Assembly: GCA_001695595.3 (NCBI GenBank)
Contig: MBPM02000008.1
Span: 1,054,001-1,118,000, forward strand
Direction: 5' to 3'
Length of the DNA stretch: 64,000 bases
Source: Plasmopara viticola
Taxonomy: Eukaryota; Oomycota; Peronosporomycetes; Peronosporales; Peronosporaceae
Made by a program: the position numbers and the translations under genes. Of the stretch, positions 9,512 to 18,058 are shown one piece after another; the first letter of the stretch is position 1, and every line of letters starts with the position of its first letter. The notes under the pieces are model-generated. The model made no database searches. It was not told the origin of the DNA and saw nothing but the letters and a program-made list of their open reading frames with translations.

Positions 9512-12500
9512 ATGCATGTGAACCACTTAGCGCGCCAATTCCGCACTCAATTAAATTGTAAAATGCAGGCCGACGGCAATGGCACCTGGCGCGATACGTT
9601 TGACGAGCTACTGGTGCTTGAGCAGGATTTTGATACGGTTATGCAAACGATGATCTTTCAAGATGAAAAACTAGCACGTCTATCACTCGAGAATCCGCAG
9701 CGGACGAGAAGGCAGCGCACACGAAATGCGAGCGACGAAGAGGCCCTGATCCGGTGCAAACCTCGCGGCCTCAGCCGCAAACGTCGGCTTGCTATACGTG
9801 AAGTCGCACCGCGTCGGAAACCTCCTCCTGTACGAGTGTCACATGTCACAGAAACGACGCGGGCTGTACCAAATGCCCGATTGAATAAATTCAGTAGACA
9901 GGTCGACGCGGACGAAAAGGTTGGATGTGTTGGTGTTCTCGAGGTTGTCGATAATGGCGCTAGCTACAGTGTAGATTCCTTGAGTCATTGTTGCACAGGG
10001 TACGAAAAACAAGTTTTGGCCTCCTCTTTGAATCTAAATGAGCAGATGCTGATAGAAGGCTCCGACCTACAAGCAAAATCAAACAAACGGTTGGCGGATA
10101 GTATGATGCAGCATAACGTTGTTGTCCGTGGTGACTGCGCTAATTTGGAGCAAGTGACAAAAAATTTCTCCACAGGGTTTGGCAAGCAAGCCCGAATTTC
10201 AAAAGCAAATCTCGATGCATATGAAAAACGGCTAACGAAGGATGATAGCAGCTTTACTACAACGACAGACAGTCGGTCGGCTAAAAGCACCAAGCAGCTT
10301 GATTCGGAAATAAAGAGTCATTTTGTCGCTGTTGACGGTTACGTCACTGGCCATACTAGGGGTGCCAATTGTGATCAAGATGCGAAATCGAAAGTAGTGA
10401 CTAGTCTTTTAAGCACAGGGTCCGGCAAGCAAGTTTCGATCTCAAAAGCAAAATTGGATGCGTATGAAGAGAAGTTAATGAATGAAGACGGCGGCTTTTT
10501 TGCAAAATCAAATAATCGGTGTGCTGATAGTAGCAAGCAACTGGGTTCGGATACAAAGATTAGTTTTGGTGCTGGTCACGATAACGTTACCGGCCGTACT
10601 AGGGGTGCCGATTGTGGTCAAGATACGAAGTCGAAGCTAGTGAATGAAGACACTGGCGTAATTATAACATTAAACGATCGGTCGGCTGGCCCTTTTGAGC
10701 ATATTGATTCGGATTTAAACAATGATTTTAGTGCTAATTGTGGTAACGTTGCCGGCCACACTAGGGGTGCCGATTGTAATAAAGATGCGAAATCGGAAGA
10801 AGTGACAAGTCTACTTTGCACAGGGTCCGGCGAGCAAGTCCCAATTTCAAAAGAAAAAGTAGATGCGTATGAAAAGCAGCTAGTGAACCAAAACACTGGC
10901 GTTGCTTCAGCATCAGAAAAACATTCAACTGACAGTATCAAGCAACTCGGTTCGGGTATAAAGATTGATTTTGGTGGTGGTCAAGGTAACGTTACCGGCC
11001 ATTCTAGGGGTGCCACTTGTGTTCAAGATGCGGATCCGGAACTAGTGACAAGTCTATTTTCCACAGGGTCCGGCAAGCAAGTCCCGATCTCAAAGGCTAA
11101 ACTAGATGTGTATGAAAAGCAGGTAATGAATGAAGACATTGGCGTAATTTTAACTTCAAACAATCAGTCGGCTGGCAGTGATAAGCACCTTGATTCGGGT
11201 GTGAACATTGATTTTGGTGCTGGTCGCGGCAGCGTTACCGGCCATACTAGGGGTGCTGATTGTGGTCAAGATGCGAATTTGAAACAAGTGACTAGTCTTT
11301 TCTGCACAGCGTCCGGCAAGCAAGTCTCAATCTCAAAAGCAAAACTAGATGCATATGGAAAGCAGCTAATTGAAGAAGACACTGGCGTAGTTTCAACATC
11401 AAACGATCGGTCGGCTGGCAGCATTAAGCAGCTTGGTTTGGGTGTAAACATTGATGTTGGTGCTGGTTGCGGTAACGCTACCGACTATACTAGGGGTGCC
11501 GATTGTGGTCAAGATGCGAATTTGAAACAAGTGACTAGTCTTTTCTGCACAGCGTCCGGCAAGCAAGTCTCAATCTCAAAAGCAAAACTAGATGCATATG
11601 GAAAGCAGCTAATTGAAGAAGACACTGGCGTAGTTTCAACATCAAACGATCGGTCGGCTGGCAGCATTAAGCAGCTTGATTTGGGTGTAAACATTGATTT
11701 TGGGGCTGGTTGCGGTAACGATACCGACTATACTAGGGGTGCCGATTGTGGTCAAGATGCGAATTTGAAACAAACGACTAGTCTTTTCTGCACAGCCTCC
11801 GGCAAGCAAGTCTCAATCTCAAAAGCAAAACTAGATGCATATGGAAAGCAGCTTGATTCGGGTGTAAACATTGATGTTGGTGCTGGTTGCGGTAACGCTA
11901 CCGACTATACTAGGGGTGCCGATTGTGGTCAAGATGCGAATTTGAAACAAGTGACTAGTCTTTTCTGCACAGCCTCCGGCAAGCAAGTCTCAATCTCAAA
12001 AGCAAAACTAGATGCATATGGAAAGCAGCTAATTGAAGAAGACACCGGCGCAGTTTCAACATCAAACGATCGGTCGGCTGGCAGTATTAAGCAGCTTGAT
12101 TCGGGTGTAAACATTGATGTTGGTGCTGGTCGCGGCAGCGTTACCGGCCATACTAGGGGTGCTGATTGTGGTCAAGATGCGAATTTGAAACAAGTGACTA
12201 GTCTTTTCTGCACAGCGTCCGGCAAGCAAGTCTCAATCTCAAAAGCAAAACTAGATGCATATGGAAAGCAGCTGATTGAAGAAGACACTGGCGTAGTTTC
12301 AACATCAAACGATCGGTCGGCTGGCAGCATTAAGCAGCTTGATTTGGGTGTAAACATTGATTTTGGGGCTGGTTGCGGTAACGCTACCGACTATACTAGA
12401 GGTGCCGATTTTGGTCAAGATGCGAATTTGAAACAAACGACTAGTCTTTTCTGCACAGCCTCCGGCAAGCAAGTCTCAATCTCAAAAGCAAAACTAGATG

Positions 12501-15500
12501 CATATGGAAAGCAGCTAATTAAAGAAGACACTGGCGTAGTTTCAACATCAAACGATCGGTCGGCTGGCAGTATTAAGCAGCTTGATTTGGGTGTAAACAT
12601 TGATTTTGGTGCTGGTTGCGGTAACGCTACCGACTATACTAGGGGTGCCGATTGTGGTCAAGATGCGAATTTGAAACAAGTGACTAGTCTTTTCTGCACA
12701 GCCTCCGGCAAGCAAGTCTCAATCTCAAAAGCAAAACTAGATGCATATGGAAAGCAGCTAATTGAAGAAGACACCGGCGTAGTCTCAACATCAAACGATC
12801 GGTCGGCTGGCAGTATTAAGCAGCTTGATTCGGGTGTAAACATTGATATTGGCGCTGGTCGCGGCAACGTTACCGGCCATACTTGGGGTGGCGATTGTGG
12901 TCGAGATGCGGATTCGAAACTAGTGACAAGTCTATTTTCCACAGGGTCCGGCAAGCATGTCTTGATCCCAAAGGCTAAACTTGAAGCGTATGAAAAGCAA
13001 CTAATGAATGAAGACACCGGCGTAATTTCAATATCAAACAATCGGTCGGCTGACAGTATTAAGCAACTTAGTTCGGGTATAAACATTGATTTTAGTGGTG
13101 GTCGCGCCAATGTTACCGGCCATACTAGGGGTGGCGATTGTGTTCAAGTTGCGGATTCGAAAGTCGTGACTCTGTTTTCCACAGGGTCCGGCAAGCAAGT
13201 CTTGATCGCAAACCAAAAACTGGATGCATATGAAAAGAAGATTTTCAAAGAAGACAGCGGCTTTACAACAACAGCAAACGATCAGGTGGCTGACAATTCG
13301 GAGCAATTTGATTTGGAATGCAAAACCGGCCTGCAAAACGAACATGTCGATAGCAATGCTGATGTTGATATTGCTGTTCGTGGTCAATGTGCTGGATCGG
13401 AACAATCGACAAGTCTATTCTGCGCAGGATCAGGTAAGCAAGTTCTAAGGTCGAAAAGGAAACTAAATGCTTATGAAAAGAAGAAGGTGAACGAAGTCTC
13501 TGACATTTCAGTAATATCAAATAGTTCATCGGCTGACAGTATCGAGCAGCTAAATTCGGGCAACAAGGCTAGCGTCGGTGCTTGTTACGCCAGCCTCAAC
13601 GCCCATGTTGGTGGTGTCGAGCGTAATAAAGGTGCAGAATCGGGGCCAGTGACAAGTTATGCTTCTACAGGATCTAGCAAGCAACTCTTGATCTCATCGA
13701 CGGTATCTCGTCTGGCTGACACTATTAAACAGCTTGATGCGAGCATTGAGACTGGTATTAAAACTTTTGACGTGGATAAAAATGCTGGTGTTGATCGTAG
13801 TCACCCTGGTGAATGTGCTAAAAACACGCGAGGGACAAGCACATTGTCTAGCGAGCAATCCTTGGTCTTACAAGAAAAAGTAAAAATGTGTCGAAAGGGT
13901 GAAGATTTAGAGGCATTAGTGGCATCGGGCGATCGATTGAATTATAATGCGATGCTGGTAGGCGCGGGTTTGGGGAATGATTACTCGGGTTGTTTTGTCG
14001 ATCCTATATATTTTTCTCCAAGTACGAGTTTTCTTGGAAAGGCTAGTATTTCGAAAAATATGAATTTGGGGCTAGCAGTTGAGACTATTGGGCGTACTAC
14101 GAGCAACAATGGTGCGATTATGACGAAAGGGTCCGGTGCAAAATATGCATCGACATCCCAGCGACGCATTTGCGAAGGCAACGACTGCAGCACAGAGAGG
14201 GCAAGTGACACTTTCAAAATTGGATGGAATGTTAAAAGGAGAAATGTGATTCAGTCCGTATCTAATGGAAATGAAATTATTGGTGCCGATGTATCTTCAT
14301 CGCGTTTTCTAAAAAAAAACGGTTTGGCTAAGAGGCGTACACTTTGTGAACATGGGGATACTCACAACAGTTCGGTGCTTCAAAGCTCCAAGCTTGACAC
14401 ACTTGTTGCTCTGGGTCACGACCGAGGTACAAACTCTTGCCAATATAATTTATCTAAGCAAGACTTTGACGACAAAGAAAATATTGATCCTGAAGATATG
14501 CTGGTTGTGGAGACCGCTAAACTCAAAGCATCTAAGTCATGGCGATCGTCGATGACGTCAAAACAATATGCAAAGATTTCAAACAAGAGATTACCTCTTG
14601 CTCAAGTGGATTTACAGCAAAGAAGGGTAAGTAGGACTTGCAATTCCTTCATGAAGCCTTGTCACAAAATGATGGGCTCGAAACGATTTTACCCGCCAAT
14701 TGCTTGCAAAAAGATGGGTGCCAGCGAGTTTAAAATCTTACAGGATGTTGGCCGATCCACAGCACCCCGACGGAAGAAGCAAAAATTGACTGACAATGAG
14801 GTCAAGCCTTTTATTTACGTAGAAGCGATGAAAATCTCGTTGACAATATTGATTGGGCTCCACGACAATTGTCGCTCCGGCAGCGATGGTTTCAAGCTGC
14901 CCCGACTTCAAGTGCTGGACTCGATCACAGCAAAAAATGCCCATAAGGTTTGTTTTGGAAGAGATAACAGCTTAAATTGCTCAGTGAATGAACTCTACGA
15001 CACCACATTCTTCATAGGCCCGCAAGAGCTTTACCGCTGTCTTGTGGATGGAAAGCATATTCTAAAAAAGACTGGAGCCACGTTTACATGGTTTTTAAAT
15101 CATTATAGGTGGGTCGTGTGGAAATTGGCTGCGATGGAAAGATCATTTCCTCGTCTCTTGCTTGCAAAGTATTTGACGAAGGATCAAGTTATAAAACAAG
15201 TATCTTATCGGTATCAGCGAGACTTAAATGATGCGAAACGCTCTATTCTGAAGAAAGTTCTTCAAAGAGATGCAAGTTTCTCGAGTTGTATGGTTTTATG
15301 CATTGCTGCAGTGCTGCCTTTCCCAGCTGATACCGTCCACGCTATAAATCAGGAGCTTCCTGCCTCTCGGAACATGGCTATTGTTCTCACGGACGGGTGG
15401 TATTCCGTGTACGCCGTCCCTGACGCACTTTTAGCAACTGTTTTATGGAAACTTAATTCAAAGTCAAGCCTCGTCGGAACGAAACTTGCGATTTGGAACG

Positions 15501-17512
15501 CAGCGCTGCACAATTCAGTGGAGGGAATTGACCCACTCGATTGTGCCATCGTTCATGAATCTGAGTGGAAACATCCGTTGCTGGCTACCAATGATTTGAA
15601 CCAATGGCCATACCTGCAATTACGCTACAATAGCACGCGTCGTGTCAGATTCGACACGCGCTTAGGAGCGGAAAAATTACATTACATTAACCCGACAAAG
15701 TCGAGGCACCGCAAGCAACAACCACATCTCTCGTTCTCACTGCTTAAAAGCGTTCCGTTAAAAAGCTTAGAAGTCGATGGCGGTATGGTTCGATCGGTGC
15801 GAGTTCGAGCGACCCGCGTTCATCCCGTCCTTTATCTCCAGTCCAAGGAGTGGTCGCTCGGGCCGCGAATTGTTTGCGAAGAGCAGCTATCGCTGTATTT
15901 TCAGCTTCGCTCTGAATATGCGCGGGCAGTCAAGCAACAAAATTGCAAACAGAATGACTTGGATAGTAGAACGGGCGATTGGTCGTGCGATGATCAGATT
16001 GATGTACCATTACCGATCCCGTTCATTAAAGTGGACGTGGAATGCACACATTCTAATTCTGGCCAAGGCACTGGCTACGGAGTTTTGACGATATGGCAAC
16101 CATCCGAGGATTTGCTTTCAGGTGGACTTCAAGAAGGAGCGGAATATTATGTCAGCAGCTTATCAATTAACTGGAAAGTCGGCGGTGAACGGGGCCAGGA
16201 TGCATTTTTGCGACTGAGTTCGACAAAGCATAGCGGCTTTGAAGAAGTCAACGATGGGAATTGCATGACAGATGATAAAGCTCGCGATGATACACCGCGG
16301 TTGAAGCAATCTCGAGTATGTGTTGACGTCCAGCAAGCGACAACGGACTTCCGAACTAATTTTGAGGAAGATATCAATGGTCGCAGAAATGTATGGAGAC
16401 CAAAAATCGATATCTGTGTTTGTATTGTGCTTATTGCCTCTCAAGAAACGCAAAATATGTACAGCTCTGCAACAGCAAAGCAGTCAGAAGTGTCGCTGCT
16501 TGATTCCGAGATCAAACTCCAAGAATTTCGCTATGTCGAGCACGTATTTGTCACAGACCTTAGTTGTCATTTAATGAGTATTCGTGTATCGGGCATGGAG
16601 GTCAGCATACCAAAGATGAAAAAACCCAACAATACGAAGTCCCCATCTTTCCCTTTCCGTCGCGGAAGCAAGAATATCTGGAAAGAAGGCTCAATTCTGT
16701 GTTTGAGTGGATTAGAGGTATCGCACTACGACGAGCAATTACGAGTATTAGACTGTGTCTTGGTTGAAAGTACGCAAATTGTTGCAAACCCGTCGAAAGG
16801 GTCAATATTTTGGGATCATTTTCAGCTTCTTCAGCGAGAAGTAGGCATGCATACATTTCGCGATGGAAAAATATTGCAAACCTCTTTTACTAAAGAACTT
16901 GTTCAACTTAAAAAGTATGTGGAACGAGAAATTTTGCAAACGAATAGTGTCCCATCTCAGAAAATAGACGGCCACCACGTAGAGGTAGCGGAACGAGAAC
17001 GACTGACGCAAGACTTACAAGCTCACGAAGAAGAAGGTGGAAGTATTAAAGCTGAACAAGAACATGGCGATGTATCGTTTGCATCTCAGATGTGGTCGGA
17101 CGCGAGAGTTGAAAGGATAATGTTATTGGTCGGACTCAACAGCTTGATGTTCTCTCATGGCGTAATAGCTGTCGCGTATGTGAGCATGGGCACGAGTAAT
17201 ACGGCACTTCAAACACTGTATTTGACTCGGAGAGTAATGCTAACAATGCAAAGCTTGCTCCAACAAGCTGTTGCGTCAAAGCCTTCTTGCAACCCAGTGG
17301 ACGAAGACAATGCGACCAACACAAGCGTCGTGCAGAATGTTGTGCGGATGCTATGCACACATAGAGAGTTACACGGCGACTACGCTTTCTGTTTTACGCT
17401 TCATCGAGTCACAGATGCGCAATTAATGAATAGCTGGAAGCCGTGGCAGCGTTTACATTCGTCGTATTGGATGGCGGAGACGGTTGAAGCATCTCAAAAA
17501 GAAGTTAGGTGA
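9512..17512 (+). CDS. BRCA2: BRCA2 orthologue with an expanded BRC array
   Basis: BRCA2 loads RAD51 on single-stranded DNA during homologous recombination. This single-exon gene encodes 2666 residues. Residues about 215-1310 hold roughly 13 BRC repeats with the core F-x-T-(A/G)-S-G-K-x-V-x-I-S-K-x-K-L-D-A-Y, plus degenerate ones near residues 160 and 1385. A KEN tripeptide lies at 1655-1657. From about residue 1755 comes the DNA-binding domain: helical part, then NHYRWVVWKLAAMERSFP from 1863, OB1 beginning near 1945 (LTDGWYSVYAVP) with NSTRRVRFDTRLG, a second OB region starting DGGMVRSVRVRATRVHP, and a C-terminal OB-like part to about 2440. The whole DBD layout matches animal BRCA2. The BRC half is repeat-built and AT-rich. 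The start is the first ATG after upstream stops. A coiled-coil gene follows 96 bp later. Confidence 0.95.
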   Translation: MHVNHLARQFRTQLNCKMQADGNGTWRDTFDELLVLEQDFDTVMQTMIFQDEKLARLSLENPQRTRRQRTRNASDEEALIRCKPRGLSRKRRLAIREVAPRRKPPPVRVSHVTETTRAVPNARLNKFSRQVDADEKVGCVGVLEVVDNGASYSVDSLSHCCTGYEKQVLASSLNLNEQMLIEGSDLQAKSNKRLADSMMQHNVVVRGDCANLEQVTKNFSTGFGKQARISKANLDAYEKRLTKDDSSFTTTTDSRSAKSTKQLDSEIKSHFVAVDGYVTGHTRGANCDQDAKSKVVTSLLSTGSGKQVSISKAKLDAYEEKLMNEDGGFFAKSNNRCADSSKQLGSDTKISFGAGHDNVTGRTRGADCGQDTKSKLVNEDTGVIITLNDRSAGPFEHIDSDLNNDFSANCGNVAGHTRGADCNKDAKSEEVTSLLCTGSGEQVPISKEKVDAYEKQLVNQNTGVASASEKHSTDSIKQLGSGIKIDFGGGQGNVTGHSRGATCVQDADPELVTSLFSTGSGKQVPISKAKLDVYEKQVMNEDIGVILTSNNQSAGSDKHLDSGVNIDFGAGRGSVTGHTRGADCGQDANLKQVTSLFCTASGKQVSISKAKLDAYGKQLIEEDTGVVSTSNDRSAGSIKQLGLGVNIDVGAGCGNATDYTRGADCGQDANLKQVTSLFCTASGKQVSISKAKLDAYGKQLIEEDTGVVSTSNDRSAGSIKQLDLGVNIDFGAGCGNDTDYTRGADCGQDANLKQTTSLFCTASGKQVSISKAKLDAYGKQLDSGVNIDVGAGCGNATDYTRGADCGQDANLKQVTSLFCTASGKQVSISKAKLDAYGKQLIEEDTGAVSTSNDRSAGSIKQLDSGVNIDVGAGRGSVTGHTRGADCGQDANLKQVTSLFCTASGKQVSISKAKLDAYGKQLIEEDTGVVSTSNDRSAGSIKQLDLGVNIDFGAGCGNATDYTRGADFGQDANLKQTTSLFCTASGKQVSISKAKLDAYGKQLIKEDTGVVSTSNDRSAGSIKQLDLGVNIDFGAGCGNATDYTRGADCGQDANLKQVTSLFCTASGKQVSISKAKLDAYGKQLIEEDTGVVSTSNDRSAGSIKQLDSGVNIDIGAGRGNVTGHTWGGDCGRDADSKLVTSLFSTGSGKHVLIPKAKLEAYEKQLMNEDTGVISISNNRSADSIKQLSSGINIDFSGGRANVTGHTRGGDCVQVADSKVVTLFSTGSGKQVLIANQKLDAYEKKIFKEDSGFTTTANDQVADNSEQFDLECKTGLQNEHVDSNADVDIAVRGQCAGSEQSTSLFCAGSGKQVLRSKRKLNAYEKKKVNEVSDISVISNSSSADSIEQLNSGNKASVGACYASLNAHVGGVERNKGAESGPVTSYASTGSSKQLLISSTVSRLADTIKQLDASIETGIKTFDVDKNAGVDRSHPGECAKNTRGTSTLSSEQSLVLQEKVKMCRKGEDLEALVASGDRLNYNAMLVGAGLGNDYSGCFVDPIYFSPSTSFLGKASISKNMNLGLAVETIGRTTSNNGAIMTKGSGAKYASTSQRRICEGNDCSTERASDTFKIGWNVKRRNVIQSVSNGNEIIGADVSSSRFLKKNGLAKRRTLCEHGDTHNSSVLQSSKLDTLVALGHDRGTNSCQYNLSKQDFDDKENIDPEDMLVVETAKLKASKSWRSSMTSKQYAKISNKRLPLAQVDLQQRRVSRTCNSFMKPCHKMMGSKRFYPPIACKKMGASEFKILQDVGRSTAPRRKKQKLTDNEVKPFIYVEAMKISLTILIGLHDNCRSGSDGFKLPRLQVLDSITAKNAHKVCFGRDNSLNCSVNELYDTTFFIGPQELYRCLVDGKHILKKTGATFTWFLNHYRWVVWKLAAMERSFPRLLLAKYLTKDQVIKQVSYRYQRDLNDAKRSILKKVLQRDASFSSCMVLCIAAVLPFPADTVHAINQELPASRNMAIVLTDGWYSVYAVPDALLATVLWKLNSKSSLVGTKLAIWNAALHNSVEGIDPLDCAIVHESEWKHPLLATNDLNQWPYLQLRYNSTRRVRFDTRLGAEKLHYINPTKSRHRKQQPHLSFSLLKSVPLKSLEVDGGMVRSVRVRATRVHPVLYLQSKEWSLGPRIVCEEQLSLYFQLRSEYARAVKQQNCKQNDLDSRTGDWSCDDQIDVPLPIPFIKVDVECTHSNSGQGTGYGVLTIWQPSEDLLSGGLQEGAEYYVSSLSINWKVGGERGQDAFLRLSSTKHSGFEEVNDGNCMTDDKARDDTPRLKQSRVCVDVQQATTDFRTNFEEDINGRRNVWRPKIDICVCIVLIASQETQNMYSSATAKQSEVSLLDSEIKLQEFRYVEHVFVTDLSCHLMSIRVSGMEVSIPKMKKPNNTKSPSFPFRRGSKNIWKEGSILCLSGLEVSHYDEQLRVLDCVLVESTQIVANPSKGSIFWDHFQLLQREVGMHTFRDGKILQTSFTKELVQLKKYVEREILQTNSVPSQKIDGHHVEVAERERLTQDLQAHEEEGGSIKAEQEHGDVSFASQMWSDARVERIMLLVGLNSLMFSHGVIAVAYVSMGTSNTALQTLYLTRRVMLTMQSLLQQAVASKPSCNPVDEDNATNTSVVQNVVRMLCTHRELHGDYAFCFTLHRVTDAQLMNSWKPWQRLHSSYWMAETVEASQKEVR
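10150..13700 (+). repeat. BRC-repeat tandem array inside BRCA2
   Basis: The array consists of units of about 243 bp (81 codons), each holding one BRC core and a spacer with the recurring phrases VTGHTRGADCGQDA and RSAGSIKQL. BRC cores begin near 10165, 10405, 10811, 11051, 11297, 11540, 11783, 11960, 12203, 12446, 12689, 12932, 13175 and 13417. The outer units have diverged; the inner ones are almost identical. The spacing from 10405 to 10811 is larger because one unit there has lost its BRC core. Confidence 0.9.
11281..12915 (+). repeat. Homogenised 243-bp units with higher-order structure
   Basis: Seven near-identical units start at 11281, 11524, 11767, 11944, 12187, 12430 and 12673. Spacing is exactly 243 bp, except that the third is 177 bp because of a 66-bp in-frame deletion. 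Diagnostic variants (GCG or GCC in the serine context of TASGK; KQVTS or KQTTS; spacer GRGSVTGH or CGNATDY) recur in the order A B C D A C D. This suggests that a multi-unit block was copied by unequal exchange rather than units arising one by one. Confidence 0.85.
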
Positions 17513-17608
17513 TCGTTGCGCTTGAAATAAGCCAAGGATAAGTTTAGATTTGTCGAGTTGAGCAACTCTTGAGCATTAGTAGTAAGCGCAAGGACTGTGA
17601 ACGAGAGG

Positions 17609-18058
17609 ATGACGATGGCTCGAAAGAGGAACGATGACTATCTTCGTCAACGCGAGAACGGCTTTAATTTGTCTGGCGTACATCAAGATCGTTTACCACA
17701 GTACAATGCGCTATTAGACCGGAATTTGCGACATCACTTTGAGAGCCGTCCACTCCAAAGTCACCTCAACGAGCTTGGGCTTATTGACCAGCAAGGTCGA
17801 ATCGTCGATCTGGACAAGCAAAGGTCAAAATTATTTATCATCGACCAGGAGTTTAAACTGGCCGAAGAGGCGGAGAGGAAGAAGCAGCGCGAGGAGGAAG
17901 AGTTGCGTCGTCGCGTGCACATGAGGCGTCACGACGCGCTGCACGACGCTCGTCAGAGAGAAAAACTGATGCAATTGAAGGAAGAAAAGAAAATTGCACG
18001 CGAAATTGTTCAAGCTGCTAAGGGCTACAATTCCGCGAGTAGGATTCCGAGGAGGTAA
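17609..18058 (+). CDS. Small coiled-coil protein, possibly flagellar
   Basis: A 149-residue charged protein. The first 75 residues are mixed (YNALLDRNLRHHFES, LGLIDQQGRIVD) and look globular and conserved in style; the second half is a continuous charged coiled coil (EAERKKQREEEELRRR) ending in a basic tail (SRIPRR). I do not recognise a named family. The arrangement of a short LLDRNL...GLI..G motif followed by an ERK-rich helix recalls small axonemal proteins, which is only an impression. Two in-frame ATGs (17609 and 17615) could serve as the start. It follows BRCA2 on the same strand by 96 bp, so it has its own promoter in that gap or uses read-through. Confidence 0.6.
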   Translation: MTMARKRNDDYLRQRENGFNLSGVHQDRLPQYNALLDRNLRHHFESRPLQSHLNELGLIDQQGRIVDLDKQRSKLFIIDQEFKLAEEAERKKQREEEELRRRVHMRRHDALHDARQREKLMQLKEEKKIAREIVQAAKGYNSASRIPRR

